From DATCSE01 sp036568605 (GTDB taxonomy: Bacteria > Pseudomonadota > Gammaproteobacteria > Burkholderiales > Burkholderiaceae_C): a DNA stretch of 23,696 nt. The notes beneath the pieces are model-generated. The model was not told where the DNA came from. It ran no database searches and saw nothing but the letters and a program-made list of their open reading frames with translations. Positions 14,580 through 21,108 of the stretch are shown one piece after another. The first letter of the stretch is position 1; every line of letters starts with the position of its first letter. The stretch covers positions 1-23,696 of the forward strand of contig DATCSE010000063.1 in NCBI GenBank assembly GCA_036568605.1, read 5' to 3'. Both the position numbers and the translations under genes were made by a program.

Positions 14580-15360
14580 GCAGCGCCTCGCGCACCTCGT
14601 GCGCGATCCGGATGAACTCGGGCGTGTCGCGCATGCCCAGATCGCGCACCTCGGGCAGTGTCGACACGATCTGCCGGGTCACGCGCCCCGGCCGCGGCGA
14701 CATCACGACGATGCGGGTCGACAGATACACCGCCTCGGCGATCGAGTGCGTGACGAACACGACCGTGCGCTTCTCGCGCTGCCACAGGCCTTGCAGCTGC
14801 TCGTTGAGCCGGTCGCGGGTGATCTCGTCGAGCGCGCCGAACGGCTCGTCCATCATCAGGAGGCGCGGCTCGAAGCCGAGCGCGCGCGCGATCGAGACGC
14901 GCTGCTGCATGCCGCCCGACAGCTGCCACGGGTACTTGAGCTCGAAGCCGGCGAGGCCCACGCGCCCGAGCTGCTCCATCGCGACCGCCTTGCACTGCTC
15001 GGCGCTGCGGCCCTGGATCTGCAGCGGCAGCATCACGTTGGCGAGCACGGTGCGCCACGGGAACAGCGCCGGCGCCTGGAACACATAGCCGTAGGCGCGG
15101 GCGAGACGTGCGTCGTACGGGGTCAGGCCGTTGACCCGCACCTCGCCCGAGGTGATCGGCTCGAGATCGGCGATCACGCGCAGCAGCGTGGTCTTGCCGC
15201 AGCCCGACGGGCCGATCAGCGAGACGAACTCGCCCGGCGCGATCGCCAGATCGACTTCGTGCAGCGCGCGCACCGGCGCATCGGCGGCCGGGTAGATCAC
15301 GCTCGCGCGGCGCACGAGCACGGCATGCTGGTCGGGCGCTGTCGGCTCCGGTTCGTTCAT
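14545..15360 (-). CDS. ABC transporter ATP-binding protein (ThiZ/SsuB type)
   Basis: A 271-residue nitrate/sulfonate/taurine-type ATPase. It has Walker A GPSGCGKTT (residues 50-58), Q-loop Gln95 (GYVFQAPALFPWRTVLANV), signature LSGGMQQR (147-154), Walker B LLMMDEP with Asp171-Glu172, D-loop FGALDEITRDRL and switch His205 (VFVTHSIAEAVYLS). It is the first gene of the importer operon (ATPase, permease, permease, binding protein, rutR). ATG 15360 has no recognisable Shine-Dalgarno; instead the leader is a C/T-rich tract. Expression should be driven by the sigma-54-like promoter at 15452-15466 and blocked by RutR at 15418-15433. The substrate is inferred to be a pyrimidine from the locus, not from this subunit. 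Confidence 0.9.
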   Translation of the reverse strand: MNEPEPTAPDQHAVLVRRASVIYPAADAPVRALHEVDLAIAPGEFVSLIGPSGCGKTTLLRVIADLEPITSGEVRVNGLTPYDARLARAYGYVFQAPALFPWRTVLANVMLPLQIQGRSAEQCKAVAMEQLGRVGLAGFELKYPWQLSGGMQQRVSIARALGFEPRLLMMDEPFGALDEITRDRLNEQLQGLWQREKRTVVFVTHSIAEAVYLSTRIVVMSPRPGRVTRQIVSTLPEVRDLGMRDTPEFIRIAHEVREALHAGHGADGDEG

Positions 15361-15417
15361 GTCGCGGGATCGAGAAGAGAAGTCGATGAGAGAAGTGAAA
15401 GAGAGCGTGCGGGGAAC

Positions 15418-15433
15418 CTAACCAAACGGTCAG
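15418..15433. promoter_or_regulatory. RutR-like operator for the importer-rutR operon
   Basis: CTAACCAAACGGTCAG. Read on the minus strand the core TGACCG-TT-TGGTTA matches 10 of 12 specified positions of the RutR consensus TGACCA-N2-TGGTCA. It is an imperfect palindrome and so is predicted to bind less tightly than the preT site. Its core starts 20 nt beyond the -12 base of the minus-strand promoter, inside the transcribed region. Confidence 0.75.
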
Positions 15434-15451
15434 CATTCTGGCCGAGGATTA

Positions 15452-15466
15452 GCCAGTTCCATGCCA
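15452..15466 (-). promoter_or_regulatory. Sigma-54-type promoter for the importer-rutR operon
   Basis: On the minus strand, TGGCATG-GAAC-TGGC keeps the invariant GG (-24) and GC (-12) with the required 10-nt spacing and matches all but one position of TGGCAYG-N4-TTGC. Transcription would start near 15440, leaving a leader of about 80 nt before the ATPase ATG. Support comes from its mirrored placement relative to the RutR operator, the same as on the other side. Confidence 0.65.
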
Positions 15467-15621
15467 GCGAATGGTGCGAATGCTGATCTCGGAAACCCGA
15501 GGGTCGAGCCCGCCGCGCGGCCCGGCACGCTGTTGGGTCGGGCCCCTCCATCGCGGTGCATGCCGTGCGCGGTTTCGACGCGGTTTTCGAACTTTCGACT
15601 GGGAACTACCCGAATTGGGCA

Positions 15622-15636
15622 TGGCACGCGGGTTGC
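15622..15636 (+). promoter_or_regulatory. Sigma-54-type promoter for the preT operon
   Basis: TGGCACG-CGGG-TTGC matches the -24/-12 consensus TGGCACG-N4-TTGC at every specified position. The predicted start is near 15648, giving a leader of about 54 nt to preT ATG 15702 with the RutR-like operator just inside it. Sigma-54 promoters need an enhancer-binding activator; NtrC under nitrogen limitation is the natural candidate for a pathway that releases ammonia (inference). The E. coli rut operon is known to be under nitrogen control. Confidence 0.8.
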
Positions 15637-15652
15637 GTACCATCCCGAAGAA

Positions 15653-15672
15653 TCCTGACCAAATGGTCAGGA
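15653..15672. promoter_or_regulatory. RutR-like operator for the preT operon
   Basis: TCCTGACCAAATGGTCAGGA is a 20-bp palindrome with perfect 9-bp arms around AA and a full match to the RutR core TGACCA-N2-TGGTCA. It begins about 5 nt after the predicted transcription start, so bound RutR would act as a block to promoter escape or elongation. The core begins 20 nt after the -12 cytosine. Confidence 0.88.
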
Positions 15673-15701
15673 TCGTCACCGTCACCGAAGGAGCGATCCG
15701 C

Positions 15702-17042
15702 ATGCCCGAGCTGCCCGCCGCCGAGATGGCGACATCCCCCGACATCCGCAGCGCCCGGCGCAGTGCAGCCGACTACGCGCAGGCGTTCGCCGACATCGCG
15801 CCGCGCTTCACGCGCACGCAGGCGCTGGTCGAGGCCGAGCGCTGCCTGTACTGCTACGACGCGCCTTGCGCGAAGGCCTGCCCGACCGGCATCGATGTGC
15901 CCAGCTTCATCCGCCGCATCGCCGAGGACAACCTGCGCGGCGCCGCTCGCGCCATCCTCGAAGCGAACCCGCTGGGCGGCACCTGCGCACGCGCCTGCCC
16001 GACCGAGGAGCTGTGCGAACAGGTCTGCGTGCGCGTCGCGCAGCAGGGCAAGCCGGTGGAGATCGGCCGATTGCAGCGCTACGCGGTCGACGCGGTGATG
16101 GACCAGCCGGTCACCGCGCTGTTCCCGCGCGCCGCCGCGACCGGCAAGCGCATCGCGATCGTCGGCGCCGGGCCGGCCGGCATCGCCTGCGCGTTCGAGC
16201 TGGCGCGGCGCGGCCACACGGTCGTGCTGCACGATGCGCGCGAAGCCGGCGGCGGGCTCAACGAATACGGGCTCGCGAGCTACAAGATGGCCGGCGGCTT
16301 TGCTCAAGCCGAGCTGGACTGGCTGCTCGCGATCGGCGGCATCGAGCTGCGCCTGGGCTGGCGCCTGGCCGATGCGGCGCAGCTGCGCGCGCTGCAGGCG
16401 GATCACGACGCCGTGTATCTCGCGGTCGGCCTGACGCGCACGCCGCGCCTGGGCATCCCCGGCGAGGAGCTCGCCGGCGTGCGCGATGCGGTCGAGTTCA
16501 TCGCCGAGTTGCGCCGGGCGCGCGACGTTGCGGCGCTGCCGATCGGCCGGCGCGTCGTCGTGATCGGCGGCGGGATGACCGCGGTCGACGCTGCGGTGCA
16601 GAGCAAGCTGCTCGGCGCCGAGCACGTGCACATGGTCTACCGGCGCGGGCCGGAGACGATGTCGGCGTCGCTGGAGGAGCGCCACTGGGCGCAGACCAAT
16701 GGTGTGACGATTCACCATAACCTGGCGCCAGCCGAAATCATCGGGCGCGACGGGCAGGTCGCCGCGGTGCGCTTCGCGGGCGCCGACGGCAGCGGCGAGC
16801 AGCGCATCGAGGCCGACATGGTGTTCAGGGCGATCGGGCAAAAGCTGGACGATGCCGCACTCGCCGGCGCCGGGCTCGTGCTGCAGGGCGGCCGCGTGGT
16901 CGCCGACGACGACGGCCGCACCGCGGTCGCCCGGCTGTACGCCGGCGGCGACTGCCGCGCCGGCGGGCGTGACCTGACCGTCGAGGCGGTGGAAGACGGC
17001 AAGCGCGCCGCCGCAGCGATCCATGCCGATCTCGCCGCCTGA
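15702..17042 (+). CDS. preT: Dihydropyrimidine dehydrogenase, NAD(P)H-oxidising subunit PreT (PydX type)
   Basis: A 446-residue flavoprotein resembling the glutamate synthase small subunit. Residues ~40-115 hold eight cysteines in two sets (Cys48, 51, 56, 60 and Cys95, 99, 105, 109) for two [4Fe-4S] clusters. The FAD Rossmann motif IVGAGPAGIA is at ~153-162, and the NAD(P)H motif VIGGGMTAVDAA at ~287-298. A C-terminal YAGGDCRAGGRDLTVEAVEDG segment closes the FAD site. It passes electrons from NAD(P)H to PreA, which reduces uracil to 5,6-dihydrouracil or thymine to dihydrothymine in the cytoplasm. ATG 15702 has AAGGAG 8 nt upstream. E. coli PreT is of similar length (~412). It is first in the plus-strand operon, followed by a repeat array before preA. 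Confidence 0.93.
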   Translation: MPELPAAEMATSPDIRSARRSAADYAQAFADIAPRFTRTQALVEAERCLYCYDAPCAKACPTGIDVPSFIRRIAEDNLRGAARAILEANPLGGTCARACPTEELCEQVCVRVAQQGKPVEIGRLQRYAVDAVMDQPVTALFPRAAATGKRIAIVGAGPAGIACAFELARRGHTVVLHDAREAGGGLNEYGLASYKMAGGFAQAELDWLLAIGGIELRLGWRLADAAQLRALQADHDAVYLAVGLTRTPRLGIPGEELAGVRDAVEFIAELRRARDVAALPIGRRVVVIGGGMTAVDAAVQSKLLGAEHVHMVYRRGPETMSASLEERHWAQTNGVTIHHNLAPAEIIGRDGQVAAVRFAGADGSGEQRIEADMVFRAIGQKLDDAALAGAGLVLQGGRVVADDDGRTAVARLYAGGDCRAGGRDLTVEAVEDGKRAAAAIHADLAA

Positions 17043-17074
17043 ACATGCGCCAGTTCCCGTTCATGCGCCAGCTA

Positions 17075-17455
17075 CCGTTCGGGCTGAGCCTGTCGAAGCC
17101 TGGTGCCCGTTGCGCCGGCCCTTCGACAAGCTCAGGGCGAACGGGGTCGTGGGGATCGAGTGAATCATGAATCCGTTCGGGCTGAGCCTGTCGAAGCCTG
17201 GTGCCGGTCGCGCCGGCCCTTCGACAAGCTCAGGGCGAACGGGGTCGTGGGAATCGAGTGAATCGTGAATCCGTTCGGGCTGAGCCTGTCGAAGCCTGGT
17301 GCCCGTTGCGCCGGCATTCGACAGGCTCAGGGCGAACGGGGTTGTGGGAATCGAGTGAATCATGAATCCGTTCGGGCTGAGCCTGTCGAAGCCTGGTGCC
17401 GGTTGCGCCGGCCCTTCGACAAGCTCAGAACGAACGGGGTTGTAGGAATCGCCTG
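17075..17455. repeat. Tandem array of four ~98-bp hairpin-forming repeat units
   Basis: Units begin at 17075, 17173, 17271 and 17368 (periods 98, 98, 97). Each has a left arm CCGTTCGGGCTGAGCCTGTC and, about 25 nt on, a right arm near-complementary to it (CTTCGACAAGCTCAGGGCGA), so each unit can form a long imperfect hairpin. A linker of ~22 nt (GGTCGTGGG-ATCGAGTGAATC) joins units. Copies differ by scattered substitutions; unit 3 has ATTCGACAGG in its right arm and unit 4 has a shorter, divergent linker. The array fills nearly all of the 428-nt preT-preA gap, which has no other feature apart from the preA ribosome binding site AAGGAG at 17456-17461. Confidence 0.9.
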
Positions 17456-17470
17456 AAGGAGCAAGCCGCC

Positions 17471-18793
17471 ATGGCCGATCTACGCAATACCTTCGCGGGC
17501 ATCACGAGCCCGAACCCGTTCTGGCTCGCCTCCGCGCCGCCGACCGACAAGGCCTACAACGTGCACCGCGCGTTCGAAGCCGGGTGGGGCGGCGTGGTCT
17601 GGAAGACGCTGGGTGAAGCCGGCCCGCCGGTCGTCAACGTCAACGGCCCGCGCTACGGCGCGCTGCTGTCGCCGGACCGGCGCATGCTGGGCTTCAACAA
17701 CATCGAGCTGATCACCGACCGGCCGCTGGAGGTCAACCTCGCCGAGATCCGCGAGGTCAAGCGCGAATGGCCGGACCGCGCGCTGGTCGCGTCGCTGATG
17801 GTGCCGTGCACCGAGACCGCCTGGCGCGACATCCTCGCCCGCGTCGAGGACACCGGCGCCGACGGCGTGGAGCTGAACTTCGGCTGCCCGCACGGCATGA
17901 GCGAGCGCGGCATGGGCTCGGCGGTGGGCCAGGTGCCCGAGTACATCGAGATGGTCACGGCCTGGTGCAAGCAGTACAGCAAGCTGCCAGTGATCGTGAA
18001 GCTCACGCCCAACATCACCGATGTCCGCAAGCCCGCGCGCGCCGCGAAGCAGGGCGGGGCCGATGCGGTCTCGCTGATCAACACGATCAACTCCATCATG
18101 GGCGTGGACCCGGCGACCTTGACGATGAGCCCGTCCACCGGCGGCAAGGGCTCGCACGGCGGCTACTGCGGGCCGGCGGTCAAGCCGATCGCGCTGAACA
18201 TGGTGGCCGAGATCGGCCGCTCGCCGGAGACCGCGGGGATCCCGATCTCGGGCATCGGCGGCGTCGGCTCGTGGCGCGACGCGCTGGACTACATCGCCTT
18301 GGGCGCGACCAACGTGCAGGTCTGCACCGCGGCGATGGCGTTCGGCTTCAAGATCGTGCAGGAGATGATCGCCGGGCTCTCGGACTACATGGATTCGATG
18401 GGCTTCGCGACGACCGCCGAGTTCCAGGGCCGGGCGCTGCAGACCGTCACCGACTGGCAGTACCTGAACCTGAACGCAGTCAGCAAGGCGGTCATCAACC
18501 AGGACGCGTGCATCCAGTGCGGCCGCTGCCACATCGCCTGCGAGGACACGTCGCACCAGGCGATCACGGCGGTCGTCGACGGCGTGCGCCGCTTCGAAGT
18601 CAAGGAAGAGGAGTGCGTCGGCTGCAACCTGTGCGTGACCGTGTGCCCGGTGCCCGAGTGCATCACGCTGCGCACGCTCGCGCCCGGCGAGGTGGACCAA
18701 CGCACCGGCGTGCTGGTGGCCGACAAGGCGGCGAACTGGACCATGCATCCGAACAACCCGATGCGCATCGTGGCGGGCACGGAAGTCGCATGA
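17471..18793 (+). CDS. preA: Dihydropyrimidine dehydrogenase catalytic subunit PreA
   Basis: A 440-residue protein with two parts. The FMN-binding TIM barrel of the dihydroorotate dehydrogenase type carries the catalytic Cys139 in LNFGCPHGMSERGMG, equivalent to Cys671 of mammalian DPD, with ANSI/ASAPPTDKAYN-type phosphate and substrate loops before it and ISGIGGVGSWRDALDYI as the FMN phosphate loop. The C-terminal ferredoxin domain has two CxxCxxCxxxC motifs (Cys347, 350, 353, 357 and Cys382, 385, 388, 392). It reduces uracil and thymine using electrons from PreT. ATG 17471 has AAGGAG 9 nt upstream, right at the end of the repeat array. The PreA and PreT sequences correspond to the two halves of eukaryotic DPD. 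Confidence 0.94.
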   Translation: MADLRNTFAGITSPNPFWLASAPPTDKAYNVHRAFEAGWGGVVWKTLGEAGPPVVNVNGPRYGALLSPDRRMLGFNNIELITDRPLEVNLAEIREVKREWPDRALVASLMVPCTETAWRDILARVEDTGADGVELNFGCPHGMSERGMGSAVGQVPEYIEMVTAWCKQYSKLPVIVKLTPNITDVRKPARAAKQGGADAVSLINTINSIMGVDPATLTMSPSTGGKGSHGGYCGPAVKPIALNMVAEIGRSPETAGIPISGIGGVGSWRDALDYIALGATNVQVCTAAMAFGFKIVQEMIAGLSDYMDSMGFATTAEFQGRALQTVTDWQYLNLNAVSKAVINQDACIQCGRCHIACEDTSHQAITAVVDGVRRFEVKEEECVGCNLCVTVCPVPECITLRTLAPGEVDQRTGVLVADKAANWTMHPNNPMRIVAGTEVA

Positions 18794-18861
18794 CGACTCC
18801 GTCGTCGTGCGAGGGCACGACGCCGCACCCACCACCGATCCAGCAGAGGGCAGGAAACCGC

Positions 18862-21069
18862 ATGAACCGATATGCCGTGTCGTCGACGCGTCCCACGAAC
18901 TCCCTGAGCCTGTGCATCCGTCCCATCGCGCTCGCCGCCATGCTGGCGTGCGCGGGGGCCGGTGCCCAGGAAGTCGCTGCACCGGCCGGCGCCGCCAGCG
19001 CGCCGGCGACGCTGGACACGGTGATCGTGACCTCGCGCAAGCGCCCCGAAACGCTGACGCAAACACCCGCGGCCATCTCGGTGTTCAACACCCAGGCCCT
19101 CGAAGAACGCAACATCGACTCGCTGTCCGACATCGGCAAGTACACGCCGAACATGGACGTCAACCGCTTCGGCGTGGGCAACCCGTCGCACGCGGCGATC
19201 TTCATTCGCGGCATCGGCATCCAGGACCACATCATCACGACCGACCCCAGCGTCGGCGTCTACCTCGACGGCGTCTACCTCGGCCGGCAGATGGGTGCCA
19301 ATCTGGGGCTGTCCAACATCGAGCGCGTCGAAGTGCTGCGCGGGCCGCAGGGCACGCTGTACGGCAAGAACACGCTGGGCGGCGCGGTCAACATCATCAC
19401 GGTGCAGCCCGGCGACGAGCAGACGACCAAGCTCGCGCTCAAGCTCGGCACGCGCGGACGCGTCGAGACCAGCGGCTACGGCAACTACAAGTTGAGCGAC
19501 CAGTTGAGCATCCTCGCCACGGGTGACGCCACGCGCCGCGACGGGGTCGGCAAGGCCCTGCTGGTCGATGCGCCCAAGGACGTCGGCGAGGAGTTCCAGT
19601 ATTCCGGCCGCGTCGCGGCGAAGCTGAAGGTCACGTCCGACTTCTCGCTGACCGCCTCGGTGGACGGCGTGCGCGGCATCAACGGCAAGTCGCCGACGAC
19701 GATACAGATCTACGATACCAACGGCTTCTTCCCGAAGAACCTGGGCCTGAACGCGAGCCAGCTGCCGGCCAACCCCGACGACTCCAACTCCGGTCAGGCC
19801 GACCTGTTCCGCCAGACCAACAAGGGCCTGGGCTCGTCGCTGGTGGCCGACTGGAAGATCGACGACCACCTGACAGCCAAGCTGCTCGTCGGCTACCGCT
19901 ACAGCAGCTATACCGGCGGACTCGACGACGACAACACCTACGCCGATCTCGAGTCGTTCCCCGAGCGCGGCTACGCGCGCCAGACATCGTTCGAGCCGCA
20001 GCTCAGCGGCCAGTACGGCAACGTCGACTTCATCACCGGCCTGTACTACGGCGAGGAAAGGGGCAACACCAATTCGGGCCCGTGGACCTACATCGGCCCC
20101 GGGGGCTTCTTCGACATCAACCAGGTCACGAAGAGCAAGGCGGTCTACGGACACCTGGGCTACAAGCTCCGCAACGACCTGCGGCTGTCCGGCGGGTTGC
20201 GCTACTCGCACGACGCCAAGGATGCGGACGCGCAGTTCGACAACTGGGCCGACCCGAGCCGCGTGTACCGCTCCAACGCGTGGAGCGCCGTGACGGGCGA
20301 TGTCTCGATCAGCTACGACATCCGCCAGGCCCTGAGCACGTACGCCACCGTGTCGACCGGTTACCAGAACGGCGGCTTCCCGCCGCGGCCGTTCGGCGGG
20401 CCCGGGTTTTTCGTCTCGTTCGATCAGACCAAGGCCATCAACTTCGAGTCCGGCCTGAAGGGCTCGTTCTTCGACAACCTGCTCCAGGGCAATCTGGCGG
20501 TGTTCTACACGAGGTACAAGGACCTGCCGCTGCAGGTGTCGGCGCCGGACGCGAACGGCTTCAACACCTTCTCGAACTCGGCCGAGGTCGTCTCCAAGGG
20601 CGTCGAGGTGGACGGCCGAATCAAGCTCACCAAGAGCTTCAGCGTGCAGGCGGCGGTCGGCTACAACCATTCGCGCGTCACGAACGTCGAGGAGGCCACG
20701 TCGGCGATCAGCGTGGGCAACACGCCGGCGCTGACGCCGACCTGGACGGTGGCGATCGCGCCGAAATACAGCTACGCGATGGACAGCGGCGGCGTGGTCG
20801 ACGCCCGGGTCGACTACTCGTTCCGCGGCTCGGTGTACGGCCAGTCGAACAATGCGCCGGTCACGCGCATGAGTTCTCGCGCGCTGGTTGGTTTCAACGT
20901 GACATACATTCCGCCGGCGGCGAGCTGGACTGTTTCGCTGTATGGAGAGAACATCTTCAACAAGGTCTACGACGTGGGTCGCCTCAACGACGACTTCGCG
21001 GGCTTTGCCGACGTGATCCGGAGCAACGACCGCAGCGAGTTCGGCGTCAAGCTGAGCTACGCTTTCTAG
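18862..21069 (+). CDS. TonB-dependent outer-membrane receptor within the pyrimidine operon
   Basis: A 735-residue TonB-dependent receptor. The signal peptide ends near residue 35 (ALAAMLACAGAGA). A TonB-box-like LDTVIVTSRKRPE follows at ~51-63, then the plug domain (TPAAISVFNTQALEE to YGKNTLGGAVNIITVQPGDE, with IERVEVLRGPQGTLYGKNT). The rest is a 22-strand barrel pattern, ending in the outer-membrane signature FGVKLSYAF with terminal Phe. ATG 18862 has AGGAAA just upstream. It sits between preA (68-nt gap) and the dihydropyrimidinase gene (39-nt gap) on the same strand, so it is very likely in the operon. Substrate by context: a pyrimidine base, nucleoside, hydantoin or a larger pyrimidine compound (inference). 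The barrel type resembles the broad FecA/CirA-like class and does not itself show the ligand. Confidence 0.9.
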   Translation: MNRYAVSSTRPTNSLSLCIRPIALAAMLACAGAGAQEVAAPAGAASAPATLDTVIVTSRKRPETLTQTPAAISVFNTQALEERNIDSLSDIGKYTPNMDVNRFGVGNPSHAAIFIRGIGIQDHIITTDPSVGVYLDGVYLGRQMGANLGLSNIERVEVLRGPQGTLYGKNTLGGAVNIITVQPGDEQTTKLALKLGTRGRVETSGYGNYKLSDQLSILATGDATRRDGVGKALLVDAPKDVGEEFQYSGRVAAKLKVTSDFSLTASVDGVRGINGKSPTTIQIYDTNGFFPKNLGLNASQLPANPDDSNSGQADLFRQTNKGLGSSLVADWKIDDHLTAKLLVGYRYSSYTGGLDDDNTYADLESFPERGYARQTSFEPQLSGQYGNVDFITGLYYGEERGNTNSGPWTYIGPGGFFDINQVTKSKAVYGHLGYKLRNDLRLSGGLRYSHDAKDADAQFDNWADPSRVYRSNAWSAVTGDVSISYDIRQALSTYATVSTGYQNGGFPPRPFGGPGFFVSFDQTKAINFESGLKGSFFDNLLQGNLAVFYTRYKDLPLQVSAPDANGFNTFSNSAEVVSKGVEVDGRIKLTKSFSVQAAVGYNHSRVTNVEEATSAISVGNTPALTPTWTVAIAPKYSYAMDSGGVVDARVDYSFRGSVYGQSNNAPVTRMSSRALVGFNVTYIPPAASWTVSLYGENIFNKVYDVGRLNDDFAGFADVIRSNDRSEFGVKLSYAF

Positions 21070-21108
21070 GCAGGCCGCAAGGCTGCATGAACCGCAAAGG
21101 GGACAAAA

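Larger units (their letters stand above)
15361..15701. promoter_or_regulatory. Divergent control region between importer operon and preT operon
   Basis: A 341-bp noncoding region separates the two operons. It contains, in order, a C/T-rich leader (minus strand, 15365-15410), a RutR-like operator, a minus-strand sigma-54-like promoter, a 155-nt central stretch, a plus-strand sigma-54-like promoter, a second RutR-like operator and the preT ribosome binding site (AAGGAG, 15688-15693). The central stretch is where a shared enhancer-binding protein would be expected to act. No strong NtrC palindrome is visible there. An upstream ATG at 15664 is in frame with preT but lies inside the operator and is not used, in my reading. 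Confidence 0.8.

Noticed and set aside
15488..15501. CTCGG-AAAC-CCGAG hairpin in the control region
   Set aside because: Short 5-bp stem with no T-run; not enough to call a terminator or binding site.
15615..15643. Sigma-70-like TTGGGC-N17-TACCAT overlapping the plus-strand sigma-54 element
   Set aside because: Both hexamers are poor matches and no partner exists on the minus strand with the same operator geometry, whereas the sigma-54 element is a full consensus match. It could still give basal transcription.
15664..15702. In-frame upstream ATG (15664) as preT start
   Set aside because: It lies inside the RutR-like operator, has no Shine-Dalgarno, and ATG 15702 has AAGGAG at the right distance.
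17075..17455. CRISPR array
   Set aside because: The ~98-bp units are near-identical over their whole length, each is an imperfect hairpin, and there are no unique spacers of constant size or cas genes.
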